DNA of 18,191 nt, taken from an uncultured Dorea sp. GTDB lineage: Bacteria; Bacillota; Clostridia; Lachnospirales; Lachnospiraceae. The notes under the pieces were generated by a model, which did not search any database, was not told the DNA's origin, and saw only the letters and a list, made by a program, of their open reading frames with translations. The stretch covers positions 1-18,191 of the forward strand of contig CAPEBR010000058.1 in the NCBI GenBank assembly GCA_948602995.1. The letters run 5' to 3'. A program made the translations under genes and the position numbers. Every line of letters starts with the position of its first letter. The first letter of the stretch is position 1. Shown here in pieces: positions 1-4,890 of the stretch.

Positions 1-203
1 TTGATTCCCTGGAATAAGTATTTTTCTGCAAATTCTGCCAGCCGTCCAAACGCCGCGCATGGAAAATAGTCCGTATCGTCACTGAACTTCCGGTCTACGG
101 CAAGGCGGAAATTCGCAACCGCCATCTCATCGCCCTTGCCATTTTCAACATAATTGATCTGTGGATCCCGGACCAGACGTCCCATCATAATTGTATTGTT
201 CAT
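1..203 (-). CDS. ssb: Single-stranded DNA-binding protein, N-terminal part (cut by window edge)
   Basis: This gene encodes the first 67 residues of an SSB, the OB-fold protein that coats single-stranded DNA during replication, repair or conjugative transfer. The start reads MNNTIMMGRLVRDPQINYVE, followed by MAVANFRLAVDRKF and a YFPCAAFGRLAEFAEKYL stretch. This is the usual SSB pattern of MGRLxRDP, then FxLAVDR, then a beta strand leading to an (A/G)xxAE helix. The ATG at 201-203 follows a GGAGGAG ribosome binding site with short spacing. The C-terminus, including the acidic tail, lies outside the window, so it cannot be told whether this is the housekeeping copy or an element-borne one. The neighbourhood (regulators, cargo genes, sortase and surface adhesin) favours an ICE-encoded SSB, which is inference. 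Upstream lies a long structured leader with two intrinsic terminators. Confidence 0.9.
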   Translation of the reverse strand, partial: MNNTIMMGRLVRDPQINYVENGKGDEMAVANFRLAVDRKFSDDTDYFPCAAFGRLAEFAEKYLFQGI

Positions 204-274
204 ACATTCTCCTCCTGATGATCTGCACAGCTTTAAAATCTGACGCTTAGCGTCTCTCTCCTATGCTGTGACAT

Positions 275-309
275 AAAAAAAAGCATCTAGAAATCTCCTT
301 CCTAAATGC
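275..309 (-). terminator. Intrinsic terminator 2 in the ssb leader
   Basis: On the minus strand an 11-base-pair stem GCATTTAGGAA / TTTCTAGATGC with a GGAGA loop (two G-U pairs) is followed directly by eight T residues. Its 5' arm resembles that of terminator 1 (shared GCATTTAG), and the 5' arm of terminator 1 can also pair fully with the 3' arm of this one. It sits about 70 bases before the ssb start. Confidence 0.7.
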
Positions 310-490
310 AGCCCCACTGACTCCTGATTCACCTTCAGCCTGTTTCTCTTTATTCGTTTCCTCCTTCCTTTCCTTATAAATGACAAAACACCTCCTTCTT
401 TGCTTTTCGAGCACAGGCTGCTCTTTGTATCTGTCCATCTTTCTGGAAATTTTCACAGGGCAGAAGACTTTCCCAAACACGCCAAGCCTT

Positions 491-532
491 AAAACAACAA
501 AAAAGCACCCAGAACATGCCATTCTAAATGCT
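491..532 (-). terminator. Intrinsic terminator 1 in the ssb leader
   Basis: On the minus strand an 11-base-pair stem AGCATTTAGAA / TTCTGGGTGCT (three consecutive U-G pairs in the middle) closes a 7-base loop. It is followed by TTTTTGTTGTTTT. It lies about 120-160 bases after the predicted transcription start and well before ssb. Confidence 0.6.
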
Positions 533-541
533 TTCCCTCTT

Positions 542-575
542 GATTCCCTGTGAAAGACAGGAATCCCCTGATTCC
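542..575 (-). promoter_or_regulatory. Two mutually exclusive hairpins in the ssb leader
   Basis: On the minus strand, hairpin A is GGAATC-AGGG-GATTCC (575 to 560). Hairpin B is GATTCCTGT-CTTTC-ACAGGGAATC with one bulged G (565 to 542). The block GATTCC at 560-565 is the 3' arm of A and the 5' arm of B, so only one can form at a time. B ends 9 bases before the terminator at 491-532. The arrangement is seen directly; a switching role is inferred. Confidence 0.5.
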
Positions 576-656
576 TTATAGTTTTCTTTCGGTACATTCC
601 GAAACTAAAATACGCTATCCATCCTCCAGATGAATACAAATACAAATTTCATTCTC

Positions 657-685
657 ATATTAGCACAATATATGGTGTTCGTCAA
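657..685 (-). promoter_or_regulatory. Sigma-A promoter firing toward ssb
   Basis: On the minus strand the -35 box is TTGACG (680-685) and the -10 box is TAATAT (657-662), with exactly 17 bases between them. This is one of the best promoter matches in the window. The predicted start is near position 650, giving a leader of roughly 450 nucleotides before ssb. Confidence 0.7.
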
Positions 686-731
686 TTATTCTTTTCATAT
701 ATCTTGTATTAATATTGTTGTAAACGCCTAT

Positions 732-787
732 TATGAACTATTTTGTAAGACAGCGCCGGCAGGCACTGCCTTACAAAGTAATTCATA
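732..787. repeat. Large imperfect inverted repeat, 26-base arms, 4-base loop
   Basis: Left arm 732-757 and right arm 762-787 match at 22 of 26 positions around the loop GGCA. The core TTTGTAAG/CTTACAAA and the ends TATGAA/TTCATA are exact. All four mismatches are transitions, and three of them become G-U pairs in minus-strand RNA, so the fold favours that strand. It lies 34 bases beyond the stop codon of the winged-helix gene at 822-1565. It may be that gene's 3'-end structure, although no T run follows, or a small dispersed palindromic repeat. Confidence 0.65.
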
Positions 788-821
788 GCAAGCTGCAACG
801 AAACCTATGACACTTCAACAA

Positions 822-1565
822 TTATTTTTGTGTACAGCAGCATCCGAACCGGTAACCCACACCATATACATTCTGGATGTAAAGAGGATGTTTCCTGTCG
901 GCCTCCAGCTTTCGGCGGATACGGTGGATATGTGCCATGATACTCTCATCATCAAACAGATACTCGCTGTGCCAGACCGCTTCATATAACTCCTTATATG
1001 TAACGACTCTCCCATTCTGTACGGCAAGATACTGCACAATGTCAAATTCTATACGGGTCAGTGAAATCTCCTGCTCCTTAAGGAATACCTGCCTTCTGTC
1101 CGGAATAATCTGAAGCTCCCCATACGTCCATACTTCAGGCTGCTTCTTGACACGCTGCTGAAGCCGGATCAGGGCAGTTGCTTCTGCCGCAATCTCTTCT
1201 GCAGACTGGGCACTGATAAGGTATCCGTCCGCTCCGCTCCTAATTGCATGTACCGTCTCTTCTTTTCTTATCTTTTCTGTTCTGGCACCGGATATCAACA
1301 GAATCGGTACACTTAACTTACTCCGTATTTCATGTAACATTTTCGCACTCTTTTCCGTAAAACGCAGCATTTCTATCATGCACAGTACAACATTTTCATC
1401 CATAGCTGCTGTACCATTCCCGTTTTCTCTGATTCTATGATACAAAATATCATATTGTCCAGCCAAAGAATAGCAAATCTCTTCATACAATTCCCGGCGA
1501 TATGATAGAAATAATATTTTCTGGGTCACAGTAATATTTTCTCCGCTCATTCCATTTGAGTTCAT
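822..1565 (-). CDS. OmpR/PhoB-type winged-helix regulator with degenerate receiver domain
   Basis: This 247-residue protein has the layout of a two-component response regulator. A receiver-like alpha/beta domain spans about 13-135, and a C-terminal transcriptional regulator winged helix spans about 146-241, ending in the typical NVYGVGYRF wing. DNA binding is well supported by SLTRIEFDIVQYLA, VTYKELYEAVW and IMAHIHRIRRKLE. The receiver has lost its chemistry: the phosphoacceptor position at the end of strand 3 reads VVLCMIEML with Met63 where Asp is expected. The N-terminal acidic pair is absent (FLSYRRE), and the conserved Lys is replaced in YLISAQS. It therefore probably acts without phosphorylation, and no histidine kinase is next to it. 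The ATG follows an AGGAGG site 6 bases away. It is divergent from the XRE gene at 1986, with operator-like palindromes between them. Confidence 0.85.
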   Translation of the reverse strand: MNSNGMSGENITVTQKILFLSYRRELYEEICYSLAGQYDILYHRIRENGNGTAAMDENVVLCMIEMLRFTEKSAKMLHEIRSKLSVPILLISGARTEKIRKEETVHAIRSGADGYLISAQSAEEIAAEATALIRLQQRVKKQPEVWTYGELQIIPDRRQVFLKEQEISLTRIEFDIVQYLAVQNGRVVTYKELYEAVWHSEYLFDDESIMAHIHRIRRKLEADRKHPLYIQNVYGVGYRFGCCCTQK

Positions 1566-1728
1566 ATAATACCTCCTCTAATCTGAGTCTTCATATCCAT
1601 AAAATCAATTCAGATTACGGAGGCGCCCGGATATTCCCTGCATATTTTCCAAAATAAGAAAAGCATCCCGGTATTTCTCTTCTGCACCTGGCTGCTTTCC
1701 TATCTGACAATTTTATTCCATATCTTTT

Positions 1729-1745
1729 ATGGTGTAATACACCAT
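1729..1745. promoter_or_regulatory. Operator-like palindrome, perfect copy
   Basis: ATGGTGTAATACACCAT is a perfect palindrome with 8-base arms around a single central base. Related sites occur at 1891-1907, 1915-1931 and 1945-1961, all in the same divergent intergenic region. This is the expected form of a dimeric repressor site. Confidence 0.65.
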
Positions 1746-1890
1746 ATTCAAGACAGTATAATACTGCATAAGAAACTATAATTTTTTTAACTGTTTACCC
1801 AAAGCTTTCAGAATTCCCCTAAAATCCAACAACCAGAAGACACACCTTTCAAATGTTTTTCTTTTGTCGTATCTATTCATTCACAAAAAT

Positions 1891-1907
1891 CTGCTGTATT
1901 ACACCAT
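1891..1907. promoter_or_regulatory. Operator-like palindrome, second copy
   Basis: CTGCTGTATTACACCAT matches the perfect copy read on the other strand at 15 of 17 positions. With the next site it forms an inverted pair of half-sites (TACACCAT ... ATGGTGTA). Confidence 0.6.
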
Positions 1908-1914
1908 TTTCATT

Positions 1915-1931
1915 ATGGTGTATTATCATTT
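1915..1931. promoter_or_regulatory. Operator-like half-site, third copy
   Basis: ATGGTGTATTATCATTT keeps the complete left half and centre of the palindrome, while the right half is degraded (12 of 17 matches). Its centre is 24 bases from the second copy and 30 from the fourth. Confidence 0.45.
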
Positions 1932-1944
1932 TCACTTTTCAAAA

Positions 1945-1961
1945 CTGGTGTAATACACTAG
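1945..1961. promoter_or_regulatory. Operator-like palindrome, fourth copy, next to the XRE ribosome binding site
   Basis: CTGGTGTAATACACTAG matches the perfect copy at 14 of 17 positions and ends 7 bases before the GGAGGTGA ribosome binding site (1969-1976) of the XRE gene. A protein bound here would block transcription or translation of that gene, so autoregulation by the XRE protein is the simplest reading. Confidence 0.6.
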
Positions 1962-1985
1962 ATTTCATGGAGGTGATTACAGCAC

Positions 1986-2333
1986 ATGATCTTTTCAAAT
2001 AACAGATTGGGAAATTTTATCAGAAATGGACGGCTAGATATGAAACTGACACAGGAACAGCTTGCAGAAAAATTAAACTGCAACCTATCCTATTTAGGTA
2101 ATGTGGAACGCGGAAAGAATATACCAAGCTTAAAGCTGTTCTGCCGGATTATGCAGATCTTAAATCTTTCTGCAAATGAGTTCATCCACCCGAATCCGCA
2201 TGCAGAAAACAGTACCTATCTCCAGCTGATCCGCTTACTGCCGCAATGCACACCAAAAGAGCTGAATATTCTTTTGGAAAATACCCGGACATTATTGGAG
2301 AACAGAGAAGAAAAGCCCACGAATCCATTATAG
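1986..2333 (+). CDS. XRE-family helix-turn-helix transcriptional regulator
   Basis: This 115-residue DNA-binding protein has a Cro/C1-type helix-turn-helix at about residues 7-65. The pattern is typical: LGNFIRNGRLDMKLTQEQLA, then AEKLNCNLSYLGNVERGKNIPS, then LFCRIMQILNLSANEF. The remaining 50 residues are charged and helical (LLPQCTPKELNILLENTRTLL) and may serve dimerisation. The start has a full GGAGGTGA ribosome binding site 9 bases upstream. It is divergent from the degenerate response regulator at 822-1565 and is preceded by the palindromic TGGTGTAATACACCA sites, which it or its divergent partner probably binds. Such small XRE proteins commonly control mobile-element gene expression; that role is inferred. 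A convergent terminator hairpin follows. Confidence 0.85.
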   Translation: MIFSNNRLGNFIRNGRLDMKLTQEQLAEKLNCNLSYLGNVERGKNIPSLKLFCRIMQILNLSANEFIHPNPHAENSTYLQLIRLLPQCTPKELNILLENTRTLLENREEKPTNPL

Positions 2334-2382
2334 ACAACGACTCTTGAGCTTCTCTGTATTTTTGCTTGAATTTTCTCAAGAT

Positions 2383-2413
2383 AAGTGATTCCGGTAAGGT
2401 AATGGAGTCACTT
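2383..2413. terminator. Hairpin between convergent genes
   Basis: A 10-base-pair stem AAGTGATTCC / GGAGTCACTT (one G-T pair) closes an 11-base loop, lying between the XRE stop codon (2333) and the stop codon of the minus-strand gene at 2416. T runs on either side are weak (TCTTAAATT on the plus strand), so termination is plausible rather than certain. Confidence 0.4.
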
Positions 2414-2415
2414 TC

Positions 2416-2763
2416 TTAAATTGATGGCTGTATCAGTGTTTTTAACAGAACTTCCAGCTCCTGTTTGGGTTTCAGGAGCCCGGCGCCGCACAAAATCAGC
2501 ATACAGTCAACCATGCCCTGAAGATACGCCTGCTGGCACTCTTCAGAAGAATAAGCTTCTAATGCTTCTACATAGTCCTGAATCTTTTCCTGCTCCGTCT
2601 GTTGGATATTTGCCATGCTCTGCTGATATACGGCATGCTTATCTTCGAGGATTTGTTTCGCTTCCTGAAATTCCTTTGTATCCACGATACTTTCCCGGTC
2701 AACATCTTCGCACCTCAATCGTTCCAGAAATTGTCTTACTTTGTCCCATACCAGTTTTTCCAT
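2416..2763 (-). CDS. Hypothetical helical protein, 115 aa
   Basis: I do not recognise the family with confidence. The start MEKLVWDKVRQFLERL is preferred over an upstream in-frame ATG (2865) because AAGGAG lies 7 bases before the ATG at 2761-2763. The protein is almost entirely helical and charged in its first 80 residues (EFQEAKQILEDKHAVYQQSM, QQTEQEKIQDYVEALEAY). It ends with a moderately hydrophobic segment, QAYLQGMVDCMLILCGAGLL, before KPKQELEVLLKTL. No catalytic motif or signal peptide is seen. It is divergent from the XRE gene at 2950, and the two share an intergenic stretch with a 15-base direct repeat. That suggests common control, and a toxin-antitoxin type pair cannot be excluded. 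Helical proteins with a conserved FxxGxxxG-like end are frequent in clostridial mobile elements, but this is only a loose resemblance. Confidence 0.65.
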   Translation of the reverse strand: MEKLVWDKVRQFLERLRCEDVDRESIVDTKEFQEAKQILEDKHAVYQQSMANIQQTEQEKIQDYVEALEAYSSEECQQAYLQGMVDCMLILCGAGLLKPKQELEVLLKTLIQPSI

Positions 2764-2860
2764 GATCTTCTCCTTTCTTTTGCCGCAGAATGAAACTTGC
2801 CTACTTAGTAGATATAGTTTCTGCATTTTCATCCTGTTACTATACAAAACTTTAGATAAC

Positions 2861-2875
2861 TTCATCTTTAGAAGT
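2861..2875. repeat. Direct repeat TTCATCTTTAGAAGT, copy 1
   Basis: This exact 15-base sequence recurs at 2915-2929, 54 bases downstream, within the 186-base gap between the divergent genes at 2763 and 2950. It is a candidate binding site for the adjacent XRE protein. Confidence 0.55.
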
Positions 2876-2914
2876 ATATTATCATTTCAATCCGGTACAA
2901 TCAATCATAAATCT

Positions 2915-2929
2915 TTCATCTTTAGAAGT
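2915..2929. repeat. Direct repeat TTCATCTTTAGAAGT, copy 2
   Basis: This second exact copy ends 8 bases before the GGAG ribosome binding site (2938-2941) of the XRE gene at 2950. Its placement mirrors that of the palindrome just upstream of the other XRE gene. Confidence 0.55.
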
Positions 2930-2949
2930 TTTTATGTGGAGATAAGAAC

Positions 2950-3198
2950 ATGAAAATATATTGGAACGGTGAATCGAAGAATATCATCGGAAAACGCTTA
3001 AAACAGTTACGCCAGCAACAGAATATCTCCCAGCGCATACTGGCCGCCAGGCTTACTTTGAGCGGGATTGAATTTAGTGATCTGACGATTTTAAGAATTG
3101 AAAGAGGGGAACGGTTCGTTCCGGATTACGAGATTGCTGTGATTGCAGATTATTTCAAAGTTAGTGCGGATTATCTTCTTGGCAGGACAGAACAATGA
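2950..3198 (+). CDS. Small XRE-family helix-turn-helix regulator
   Basis: This 82-residue Cro/C1-type DNA-binding protein consists of essentially one helix-turn-helix domain. The visible pattern is IIGKRLKQLRQQQNISQRIL, AARLTLSGIEFSDLTILRIE, RGERFVPDYEIAVIADYFKV and SADYLLGRTEQ. The last part is the usual VSxDYLLGRT ending of this family, so it is complete. It has a slightly longer turn between helices 2 and 3 (SGIEFSDLTI) than the classic form. A GGAG site lies 8 bases before the ATG. It is divergent from the helical protein at 2416-2763 and convergent with the winged-helix gene at 3209, with which it shares a terminator. It is unlikely to be a paralogue of the 115-residue XRE protein, since they share only the fold. 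Confidence 0.85.
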   Translation: MKIYWNGESKNIIGKRLKQLRQQQNISQRILAARLTLSGIEFSDLTILRIERGERFVPDYEIAVIADYFKVSADYLLGRTEQ

Positions 3199-3235
3199 CC
3201 GGCAGCTTTTACGAACTGTCGGTCATTGGATTTTT
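3194..3235. terminator. Bidirectional terminator between convergent regulators
   Basis: A 12-base-pair stem AATGACCGGCAG / CTGTCGGTCATT (one G-T pair) closes a 10-base loop and is followed on the plus strand by GGATTTTT. It includes the stop codon of the XRE gene (3196-3198) and, in the loop, the stop codon of the minus-strand winged-helix gene (3209-3211), so it serves both convergent genes. Confidence 0.75.
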
Positions 3236-3640
3236 GAATCGGTATCCTACTCCCCTGATATTTTCTATGTAGTCAAAGGAGCCTTTATCTGATTCCAGTT
3301 TTTGCCGGATATGGCGGATGTGGGACATGATGGTTCCTTTTTCATGGGCGTATTCCTCACCCCAGACTCCTTCATAGATCTGTTGGTAAGTGAAGATGCG
3401 CTCTGGTTGGCTTGCTAAATAATGGAGAAGTCGAAATTCTAAATCTGTTAGCCTGATAACCTTTTTATTCCGTCGCACTTCCCTGCGATATACATCTATT
3501 TCAAGATTAGGGAAAAGTAATGCCATTTCCTGTTTAGAACTGATATCTGTATAATTAGCTTCTGACTGCAAATATCTCTGTATATTTGAAAGGATATATT
3601 CTTCGTTTTCTGATATTGTAAGTATCATTAGTTTACTCAT
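3209..3640 (-). CDS. Receiver-less OmpR-type winged-helix regulator
   Basis: This 143-residue protein has a C-terminal transcriptional regulator winged helix at about 48-138 and only about 45 residues before it. The DNA-binding part shows VIRLTDLEFRLLHYLA, FTYQQIYEGVWGEEY, IMSHIRHIRQKLE and YIENIRGVGYRF. It is clearly related to the winged helix of the protein at 822-1565 (shared TYxxxYExVW, IMxHIxxIRxKLE, YIxNxxGVGYRF). The N-terminus (MSKLMILTISENEEYILSNI) looks like the first strand and helix of a receiver whose remainder has been deleted. The gene has an intact start with a GAGAGG ribosome binding site, so this appears to be a stable short form rather than a fresh pseudogene. It probably binds DNA without phosphorylation control. 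An imperfect palindrome lies just upstream at 3656-3677 (CTAAT ... ATTAG). Confidence 0.8.
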   Translation of the reverse strand: MSKLMILTISENEEYILSNIQRYLQSEANYTDISSKQEMALLFPNLEIDVYRREVRRNKKVIRLTDLEFRLLHYLASQPERIFTYQQIYEGVWGEEYAHEKGTIMSHIRHIRQKLESDKGSFDYIENIRGVGYRFKNPMTDSS

Positions 3641-3704
3641 ATTTATTTACCTCTCACTAATGAATATTCAATAATTAGCAGTCTCAACAACATATGATAA
3701 TGTT

Positions 3705-3872
3705 TTACAAGTAATATGAATCTGAAACAATATATAGTTCTAATTTGGAGATAAATACGGACATACTTTCACTAGATTCTACTTCTAATATAAGATTGTT
3801 TTGCAAATCAAGACAAAGAATACTTAATATAGATTTTGCATTTACTATATATTTGCCCAATTTTATATTCAT
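3705..3872 (-). CDS. Possible small protein, 55 aa, downstream of the glucokinase gene
   Basis: An open frame starting at the ATG at 3870-3872 encodes MNIKLGKYIVNAKSILSILC and continues with LDLQNNLILEVESSESMSVF, a pattern of alternating hydrophobic residues typical of beta strands. The frame extends upstream without a stop to 3956, overlapping the ROK gene end. The upstream part (CYFLRLAFLCCQ) looks non-coding, and the GGGG before the inner ATG is too close to be a good ribosome binding site. It fills most of the otherwise empty gap 3641-3931. I do not recognise it, and it may be chance. Confidence 0.25.
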   Translation of the reverse strand: MNIKLGKYIVNAKSILSILCLDLQNNLILEVESSESMSVFISKLELYIVSDSYYL

Positions 3873-3931
3873 TTCCCCGTCATATTGACAACACAGAAAT
3901 GCTAAACGGAGAAAATAACATCTTGCCATCC

Positions 3932-4876
3932 TTAGTGATACACCATTTTCATACATCCATATATTCCTGCATCATTTCCCAGTTCTGCTACCTTAATCGG
4001 AGTATCTATAGAAACATGAAATGCATATTTTTCATAGCTTCTTCGAATCCTGTCCAAAAGGACGGCTCCTGCTCTGCTTACTCCGCCGCCAATCAGAAAA
4101 ACTTCCGGATCAACTGCACATGCAATATAACTCATGGCCCTTCCCAGATAATCACTACACTCATCTAAAGCTGTTTCCGACAAACCATCTCCTTTCCTTG
4201 CAAGGTCACAGATAATTCTAGCAGTAATTTTATCATAATTTCGCAATTGAGATGGTTGGCTGCTTTCCTGCAGCAACCGCCTGGCAACCCGCACAATTCC
4301 TGTCGCAGATGCATACTGTTCCAAACACCCCCTCTTTCCACAATTGCAGACTTCCTTTTCTTCGGGATTCATTACAATATGTCCCCATTCCCCAGCGCCT
4401 CCATGAAAACCTCTGAACGTGATTCTTCCAATAGCAATCCCTCCGCCAACACCCGTCCCCAGAGTAAACATTGCCGCACTTCCATACCCTCGTCCACCGC
4501 CGCACCATAATTCTCCTAAAGTTGCAAGTGTTGCGTCATTTCCTGCTTTTACATTGGGAATCTCTGGAAATAACTGCCTCATACTTTCCCCAATATTAAA
4601 CTCATCCCAACCAAGGTTTACGCATCGGTGAACCGTACCAGCCTCATCTACCGGTCCGGGAGCTCCAATTCCAATTCCTTCAATTTGGTCGTCTGCAATT
4701 TTATGTCTTTCCATTGCTGCTTTTATAGAGGATACTGCATCCGGAAGCACATAAGCGCCTCCATTCATTGTCCGGGTAGGAATCTCCCATTTTTCAAGCA
4801 GTCTGCCCTCCAGCAGAAACAATCCCAGCTTAATTGTTGTTCCGCCAATATCCACACCAAATATATATCTTTCCAT
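3932..4876 (-). CDS. ROK-family glucokinase
   Basis: This cytoplasmic sugar kinase of 314 residues probably phosphorylates glucose to glucose 6-phosphate with ATP. The phosphate-binding loop DIGGTTIKLG is at 9-18, and the catalytic Asp is in GNDATLATLGE (Asp114). The glycine-rich LGTGVGGGI lies at 139-147. The ROK zinc site is complete: GH at 165-166 with CNCGKRGC at 177-184 followed by LE. There is no N-terminal DNA-binding domain, so it is an enzyme rather than a ROK repressor. Length and motifs are normal for Firmicute glucokinases. The start at 4876 follows AAGGAAGTGA, which lies in the 14-base gap after the GH65 stop codon, so the two genes are cotranscribed. It is the last gene of the sugar cluster and would capture glucose left free by hydrolysis or phosphorolysis. 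Other hexoses or N-acetylmannosamine cannot be ruled out as substrates. Confidence 0.88.
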   Translation of the reverse strand: MERYIFGVDIGGTTIKLGLFLLEGRLLEKWEIPTRTMNGGAYVLPDAVSSIKAAMERHKIADDQIEGIGIGAPGPVDEAGTVHRCVNLGWDEFNIGESMRQLFPEIPNVKAGNDATLATLGELWCGGGRGYGSAAMFTLGTGVGGGIAIGRITFRGFHGGAGEWGHIVMNPEEKEVCNCGKRGCLEQYASATGIVRVARRLLQESSQPSQLRNYDKITARIICDLARKGDGLSETALDECSDYLGRAMSYIACAVDPEVFLIGGGVSRAGAVLLDRIRRSYEKYAFHVSIDTPIKVAELGNDAGIYGCMKMVYH

Positions 4877-4890
4877 CTGTTCACTTCCTT

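Larger units (their letters stand above)
204..656 (-). promoter_or_regulatory. Long structured untranslated leader upstream of ssb
   Basis: About 450 bases separate the promoter at 657-685 from the ssb start. Read on the minus strand, the stretch contains two overlapping hairpins (542-575) that share one strand, an intrinsic terminator (491-532), a second intrinsic terminator (275-309) and a perfect 13-base palindrome GACGCTAAGCGTC (242-254) before the ssb ribosome binding site. The only long reading frame here (247-645) begins with TTG, has no well-placed ribosome binding site and runs through both terminator hairpins, so I do not call it a gene. The layout looks like a transcription attenuator or antitermination leader. 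What releases termination is not visible. Confidence 0.55.
1566..1985. promoter_or_regulatory. Divergent intergenic region with operator array
   Basis: These 420 bases between the winged-helix gene (minus) and the XRE gene (plus) hold no gene. They contain four copies or half-copies of a TGGTGTAATACACCA-type palindrome (listed separately) and a further palindrome CAGTATAATACTG at 1754-1766. Promoter boxes could not be assigned with confidence. A possible plus-strand pair is ATTACA (1898-1903) with TATTAT (1921-1926), 17 bases apart, which would place operators on the promoter. Confidence 0.5.

Noticed and set aside
247..645. 132-codon open frame on the minus strand between the promoter and ssb
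   Set aside because: It starts with TTG without a placed ribosome binding site, has a composition unlike a folded protein (long Lys/Glu/Arg runs, scattered Cys), and crosses two intrinsic terminator hairpins. A structured leader explains the stretch better.
2416..2865. Longer start for the helical hypothetical protein at 2865
   Set aside because: The extension has no good ribosome binding site and covers the regulatory repeat region; the ATG at 2763 follows AAGGAG at ideal spacing.
3939..3952. TACACCATTTTCAT, identical to 14 bases of the operator region near 1899
   Set aside because: It lies over the last codons of the glucokinase gene and has no palindromic partner, so I take it as a chance match.
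3705..3956. 83-codon version of the small frame after the glucokinase gene
   Set aside because: The upstream 28 codons overlap the glucokinase gene and look non-coding. If there is a gene, the inner ATG at 3872 is the more sensible start.
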